From IMCC26256 sp046081705 (GTDB lineage Bacteria; Actinomycetota; Acidimicrobiia; IMCC26256), in NCBI GenBank assembly GCA_046081705.1, contig JBJTWK010000058.1, forward strand, positions 1 through 10,108: a stretch of DNA of 10,108 nucleotides, given 5' to 3'. The number at the start of each line of letters is the position of its first letter. Position 1 is the stretch's first letter. Below the pieces are notes generated by a model, which did no database searches, was not told the origin of the DNA, and saw nothing but the letters and a program-made list of their open reading frames with translations. Below are positions 6,789 to 10,108 of the stretch, one piece after another. A program made the position numbers and the translations under genes.

Positions 6789-7442
6789 ATGCGCGTCCCC
6801 ATCTCCCGCATCGTCACCGCCGCCGCACTCGTCGCGGGCTCGTTGGCCATCGCCGCCCCCGCGTAGGCGCACGTCGCCGTCATCCCGGGCACCATCGCAC
6901 CCGGCGAGGCCGCGACCTTCGCCTTCCAGGTACCGAACGAGCGCGACGACTCCGCGACGACAAGCGTGCAGATCACGTTCCCGACGAGCAGCCCGATCGC
7001 CGAGGTCAAGGTCGAGCCCATCGCGGGCTGGAACGCCGTCGTCGAGACCACGCCGCTCTCGAAGCCCATCGACGTTGACGGGACGAAGTTCACCGAGGCC
7101 GTGTCGACCATCACGTGGACCGGCGGGCGGATCGAACCGGGTGAGTTCCAGCAGTTCGTGGTCGACGCGGGCCCGATCCCCGACGTGACCTCGCTCGAGT
7201 TCAAGGCGGTCCAGACCTACGCCGACGGCCAGGTCGTCCGGTGGATCGAGCCGACGCCGGCGAACGGCGAGGAGCCCGAGTACCCCGCGCCGGTCGTCGA
7301 GGTCAGTGCCGGTGAGCCGACCCCGAGCTCGTCGCCGAGCGACGGCACGAAGACGCTCGCCATCGCAAGCCTCGCGATCAGCGTGCTCGCCGTCGCCCTC
7401 GGGGCGGGCGCCTTCATGGTGGGCCGCAAGCCGAAGGCCTGA
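6789..7442 (+). pseudogene. ycnI: YcnI-family (DUF1775) copper-binding protein gene, interrupted by in-frame TAG at codon 26
   Basis: Read from ATG 6789, this is a complete 217-codon YcnI gene apart from TAG at 6864-6866. Codons 1-25 encode a signal peptide (basic RVPISR, hydrophobic core, APA). After the TAG come A27 and H28 (AHVAVIPG), the usual start of mature YcnI, where the N-terminal His binds Cu(II). The conserved domain follows: VPNE (48-51), PIAEVKVEPIAGW (69-81), ITWTGG (108-113), QTYADG (142-147), VVRW (149-152) and PAPV (166-169). A C-terminal helix (about 190-211) ends in GRKPKA, so the protein should be exported and membrane-anchored. Everything outside the stop is intact and in one frame, unlike an old pseudogene. 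Translation from GTG 6966 would lack the signal, the His and the first strand, and should not work. One change, such as TCG to TAG, would restore the common AxA|H cleavage site. Recent mutation, sequence error and readthrough all remain open. Confidence 0.85.
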
Positions 7443-7494
7443 GCGGTTCCGGTCCGAAGCCGACGGGTGCGCCGCCATCGGACCGACGAGCGGT

Positions 7495-7530
7495 TGTGGC
7501 CGGGGAGTTCTGCCCGGAGCCCCGGCCACA
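7495..7530. terminator. GC-rich hairpin between convergent operons, probable bidirectional terminator
   Basis: A perfect 11-bp inverted repeat, TGTGGCCGGGG (7495-7505) and CCCCGGCCACA (7520-7530), encloses a 14-base loop. It sits between the stop of the ycnI homologue (7442) and the stop of the minus-strand CPBP gene (7552), where a terminator for both is expected. There is no T-tract on either side, as is usual for actinobacterial terminators, so Rho-independent action is plausible but unproven. The rest of 7443-7551 holds nothing else I can identify. Confidence 0.65.
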
Positions 7531-7551
7531 CCACCCCTCGGAACGCAGGCC

Positions 7552-8256
7552 CTAGTGGTGCACGACCGCCCACGCCAGGGCGAACGCGGTGCCGTTGACG
7601 CCCGCGTGCAGCACGAACGGTGCGACCAGGCTGCGTGATCGGATCCGCAACCAGCAGAACACGAGGCCGGCCGCGGTCATGGCCACCACCATGCCGACGA
7701 CGAGCGCGGTGAGGCCGAGCGCGGACACATGGTCGGTGACGTCGTTCCCAGGCGCCGACGAGATGGTCGGCGCGATGTGCCAGAGCCCGAACGCGATCGA
7801 CGACCCGACGGCGGCGCGCCACGGCGACGTGCGGCGCGCCATCAGCGCGAGCAGCACGCCTCGGAACACCACTTCTTCGAGGAGTGCGGTGCCGAGCGGG
7901 ATGACGATGAGCACGGTGCGCACCATGGTGCCGAGCCCGACATCGGCGCGGTCGTCACGCAGCAGGCCGCGGGTGGCCGGCACGATCGCAACGAAGGTGA
8001 GCACCGCCGCGACCGGCAGCCACGCCATGAGGCCGAACCGCAGCCCGCGTCCCGCCTCCGACCGTTCGACGCCGAGTTCGCGCGTCGAGAGCCCGAGCCC
8101 GACCGCGGCGACGAGGATCGCCGCGCCCAGCACGGCGTTCACCCACGGATGCAGCCAGTGCGGCAACCACAACGATCGGCCCGCGCCGAAGCACGCGAGT
8201 GCGACCACGATCGCGACGGGCGCCGCCCACGGCCGGCGCCCGAGGGCCGTGCTCAC
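7552..8256 (-). CDS. CPBP-family intramembrane glutamic endopeptidase
   Basis: A 234-residue multi-pass membrane protein of the CPBP (CAAX protease/bacteriocin-processing, PF02517) family, which cleaves substrates within the membrane. The start is GTG 8256, overlapping the stop of the upstream hydrolase gene as GTGA; a longer frame would run through that gene with low-complexity sequence. All three active-site motifs are present: EEVVFRG (127-133, with E127, E128 and R132), FGLWH (156-160) and HAGVN (217-221). Hydrophobic helices flank them, at about 13-28, 39-56, 73-95, 111-125, 183-200 and 212-231. The gene ends in TAG, showing that TAG is a normal stop in this genome. CPBP members act in prenyl-protein processing, bacteriocin self-immunity or stress signalling; which applies here cannot be told. 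The overlap indicates co-expression with the hydrolase. Confidence 0.9.
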   Translation of the reverse strand: MSTALGRRPWAAPVAIVVALACFGAGRSLWLPHWLHPWVNAVLGAAILVAAVGLGLSTRELGVERSEAGRGLRFGLMAWLPVAAVLTFVAIVPATRGLLRDDRADVGLGTMVRTVLIVIPLGTALLEEVVFRGVLLALMARRTSPWRAAVGSSIAFGLWHIAPTISSAPGNDVTDHVSALGLTALVVGMVVAMTAAGLVFCWLRIRSRSLVAPFVLHAGVNGTAFALAWAVVHH

Positions 8257-9962
8257 CCGCCCGGCTGGGGCGGGAACGCCGCAATGCGCTTCGACAGGGC
8301 CACGGTGTCGGCCCGGGTCCAGCCCTCGGGTGCGGCCACCGCGGCCCACGCCTCGGGCCAGGCGCCGTTGTAGTTGTGACCGTGTCCCGGCGGGGTCGAG
8401 AACCCGGCGATGAGGTCGGCCGAGGTCTGACCCCAGGTGACGATCGGGAACCAGTGGGCCCGGGTCGGCACGTCGGGACCCCGACGACCCTGCAGCCATG
8501 TCGGCACGGAGTACGCGGAACTCCAGTTCCACCACCCGACCGGGTCGGACGCGTGCTGCTGGTAGACGACGGGCTGGCCGGTCACGTCGAGCAGGGTCGC
8601 CCGACCGTTCGTGAACACCACCTGCTCCCCGTCACCGATGCGCGGGCGCCAGGTCGGCGATCCCGCGTCGCGGTCGAGGACGAGCGGGGTCCGGATCGGG
8701 TTCGACCAGGTCGGCCCGACCCAGAGTGCGCCGTCCGCGCCGCGCACGACGTTGCGCACGCTGCGCTGTGGGGTGCTCGCGTCGAACGCGTGCTCCGAGC
8801 CGAACGACCCGAGGCTCTCGCCGTACACGAACAACTGCGGGCGGGTGGCCGCGGGCTCCTCGAGCCAGCGTGCGTGGACCGCGTCGTAGAGCGCGCGACC
8901 GGCCTGCGACGCTTTGTCGAGGTCGACGAGGAACGAGATCCACGACGGCAGGTACGAGTACTGGATGCCGACGATCGCCGTGTCGCCCGCGTTGAGCGCC
9001 TCGACCGATCGGGCCGAGCGCGGGTTGATCCACCCCGTGCCGGTCGTCGTGGCGACGACGAGCACACGACGCTGGAACGCGCCGGTGCGCTCGAGTTCGC
9101 GAACCGCGAGGCGCGCCCGCGCCTCCGGGGAGTCGGCGGACTGCAGCCCCGCGTACACGCGGATCGGCTGCTGGACCGGGGTGCCGGGGGCGACGAGGGT
9201 CTCGAGCTGGTCGGGCGTGGTGATGCCGCCGGTGAACGTGCGGCCCTGGAAGCCCAGCGAGTCCCACGGCACGAGGGAATCCGGACCGCCGGACGCCAGC
9301 GGCGTCGTCGGCCGCTCGATGCCGGGCTCGGTCGAGTCGTCGACAGTGCTGTACGCGGAGTTCGCCGCGCTCACGAGGTTCTCGAACACGTAGTCCTGGC
9401 CGACCTGTCCGATGAAGCCCGCCGTGAAGATGATGGTCGTCGCGAACGCGAGCCAGGCCGGGAACACCGCGGTGAGCCCGCGGTGGATCGCGACCGCCCC
9501 CTGCCCGACGAGACGGCCGATCGTCACGAACACGAGCAGCAGGATCGCGCCGACGATGAGGACGGGGATGTAGTCGCTGCGCTGGACGAGCGGCATGTTC
9601 ACGAGCAGGCGCTGGTCGTTCTGCCAGTTCGACCAGACCACCGCGCCGACGAGGATGACGACGGCCCACGCGACCCACCCGAGCCGGCGGCCCAGCCGCG
9701 TGTCGAGGGCGGGCAATCCTGCCGCGCCGCGGACCCAACTCAGGATCACGGCGAGCGAGGCGCCGATCGCGTAGCCGATCGCGGTGCACGCGCCGCAGAG
9801 CAGCGCCTGCACGGCCCAGGCCCGCGGCAGGAGGGTCGGGTTGAGCGACTCCCAGAAGAAGAGGACCGCCACGAGCACCCCGAGGAGGCGCGGCCGCATG
9901 CGCAGGCGATCGCGCAGCCGGATGTGCACCTCGGGTGTCGTCACCTGGATCGCCGTCAACAT
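8253..9962 (-). CDS. Membrane-anchored alpha/beta hydrolase (PF10081 / DUF2319 type)
   Basis: A 569-residue protein with an N-terminal membrane half and a C-terminal hydrolase half, as in actinobacterial alpha/beta-hydrolases of the PF10081 group. Hydrophobic segments lie near residues 26-46, 50-77, 95-111, 131-152 and 166-188. The catalytic domain starts near 200-270. The nucleophile elbow is GESLGS (381-386) with Ser383. Likely partners are Asp473 in ASDPVGWW (471-478) and a His in PPGHGHNY (524-531). The stretch GDTAIVGIQYSYLPSWISF (326-344) is also characteristic. The substrate is unknown; lipid or ester substrates at the membrane are plausible from the architecture. ATG 9962 has a good upstream site (GAGGGG, 9970-9975). 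The 3' end overlaps the CPBP gene by four bases, and the preceding gene on the same strand ends 33 bp upstream, so this is probably a three-gene or longer operon. Confidence 0.88.
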   Translation of the reverse strand: MLTAIQVTTPEVHIRLRDRLRMRPRLLGVLVAVLFFWESLNPTLLPRAWAVQALLCGACTAIGYAIGASLAVILSWVRGAAGLPALDTRLGRRLGWVAWAVVILVGAVVWSNWQNDQRLLVNMPLVQRSDYIPVLIVGAILLLVFVTIGRLVGQGAVAIHRGLTAVFPAWLAFATTIIFTAGFIGQVGQDYVFENLVSAANSAYSTVDDSTEPGIERPTTPLASGGPDSLVPWDSLGFQGRTFTGGITTPDQLETLVAPGTPVQQPIRVYAGLQSADSPEARARLAVRELERTGAFQRRVLVVATTTGTGWINPRSARSVEALNAGDTAIVGIQYSYLPSWISFLVDLDKASQAGRALYDAVHARWLEEPAATRPQLFVYGESLGSFGSEHAFDASTPQRSVRNVVRGADGALWVGPTWSNPIRTPLVLDRDAGSPTWRPRIGDGEQVVFTNGRATLLDVTGQPVVYQQHASDPVGWWNWSSAYSVPTWLQGRRGPDVPTRAHWFPIVTWGQTSADLIAGFSTPPGHGHNYNGAWPEAWAAVAAPEGWTRADTVALSKRIAAFPPQPGG

Positions 9963-9969
9963 GCCCCCA

Positions 9970-9975
9970 CCCCTC
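9970..9975 (-). promoter_or_regulatory. Shine-Dalgarno site of the PF10081-type hydrolase gene
   Basis: On the minus strand GAGGGG lies seven bases before ATG 9962 and supports that start. It sits in the 33-bp gap after the preceding gene, leaving little room for a separate promoter. Confidence 0.55.
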
Positions 9976-9995
9976 GGTCCGCGTCGTGCAGGAGG

Positions 9996-10108
9996 CTAGT
10001 GACCGGCCTCGTCGTCGGGCGCGACCTCCTCGACGTGCGAGTCCACCCCGCTGTCGGCCTCGGCCGCCGCCTCGATGAGGGCGCGCAGTTCGAGGTCGAG
10101 GCGTTCGG
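9996..10108 (-). CDS. 3' end of an unidentified gene (partial)
   Basis: On the minus strand one frame from the window edge encodes 36 residues before TAG (9996-9998). The stretch starts with a charged helix (ERLDLELRALIEAAAEA) and ends in an acidic tail (VEEVAPDDEAGH). Third positions are nearly all G or C, which supports coding. No family can be named from the visible part. It ends 33 bp before the hydrolase start on the same strand and is likely the upstream gene of that operon. Confidence 0.55.
   Translation of the reverse strand, partial: ERLDLELRALIEAAAEADSGVDSHVEEVAPDDEAGH

Noticed and set aside
6864..6866. Genome-wide reassignment of TAG to an amino acid
   Set aside because: TAG ends the CPBP gene (7552-7554) at a natural C-terminus and also ends the partial gene at 9996-9998, so it works as a stop here. 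Only gene-specific readthrough remains possible.
6966..7442. A functional short YcnI starting at GTG 6966
   Set aside because: It would lack the signal peptide, the mature N-terminal His and the first beta strand, and no ribosome binding site precedes it.
6135..7529. 464-residue minus-strand frame opposite the four-TM and ycnI genes
   Set aside because: It is Arg/Asp/Gly-rich low-complexity sequence with no family features, while the plus strand carries clear conserved protein motifs.
8257..8535. Longer N-terminus for the CPBP protease
   Set aside because: The extra residues are out-of-frame readings of the hydrolase C-terminal region; the GTG at 8256 with the GTGA overlap is the better start.

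Overview
The window reads as a chromosomal segment of a high-GC actinobacterium. Codon third positions are almost always G or C, GTG starts and TGA stops are common, and several genes overlap by the four bases GTGA. The gene set (SigC-type ECF sigma factor, YcnI-type DUF1775 protein, PF10081-type hydrolase, HAPMO-type monooxygenase) fits a free-living aerobic actinobacterium. An Acidimicrobiia-like lineage is a guess, not shown. I see no mobile element, tRNA, rRNA or CRISPR array.

Layout. (1) Positions 2-2274, plus strand: the 3' part of a sarcosine oxidase/N-methyltryptophan oxidase-type flavoenzyme, translationally coupled to an EntS-like MFS exporter. (2) Positions 2234-4081, minus strand: a complete HAPMO-type Baeyer-Villiger monooxygenase, whose 3' end overlaps the MFS gene by 41 bp. 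(3) Positions about 4139-5591, plus strand: a small GAF-domain protein with an unclear start, then acetolactate decarboxylase (acetoin formation). (4) Positions 5598-6122, minus strand: a SigC-like ECF sigma factor. Divergent from it are a histidine-rich four-TM protein and a YcnI (DUF1775) copper-handling gene. (5) Positions 7552-9962, minus strand: a PF10081-type membrane alpha/beta hydrolase translationally coupled to a CPBP intramembrane protease, preceded by the 3' end of another gene at the window edge. A GC-rich hairpin separates this operon from ycnI.

The most notable point is the ycnI homologue. It has a good ribosome binding site, signal peptide, full conserved domain and C-terminal anchor. 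An in-frame TAG at codon 26 sits inside the signal-peptidase site, two codons before the histidine expected to become the copper-binding N-terminus. Either the gene is freshly broken, the base is a sequence error, or the stop is read through. With the divergent SigC-type sigma factor and the histidine-rich membrane protein, the region looks like a small sigma-controlled copper module. That functional link is inference. Most other genes are ordinary members of known families.
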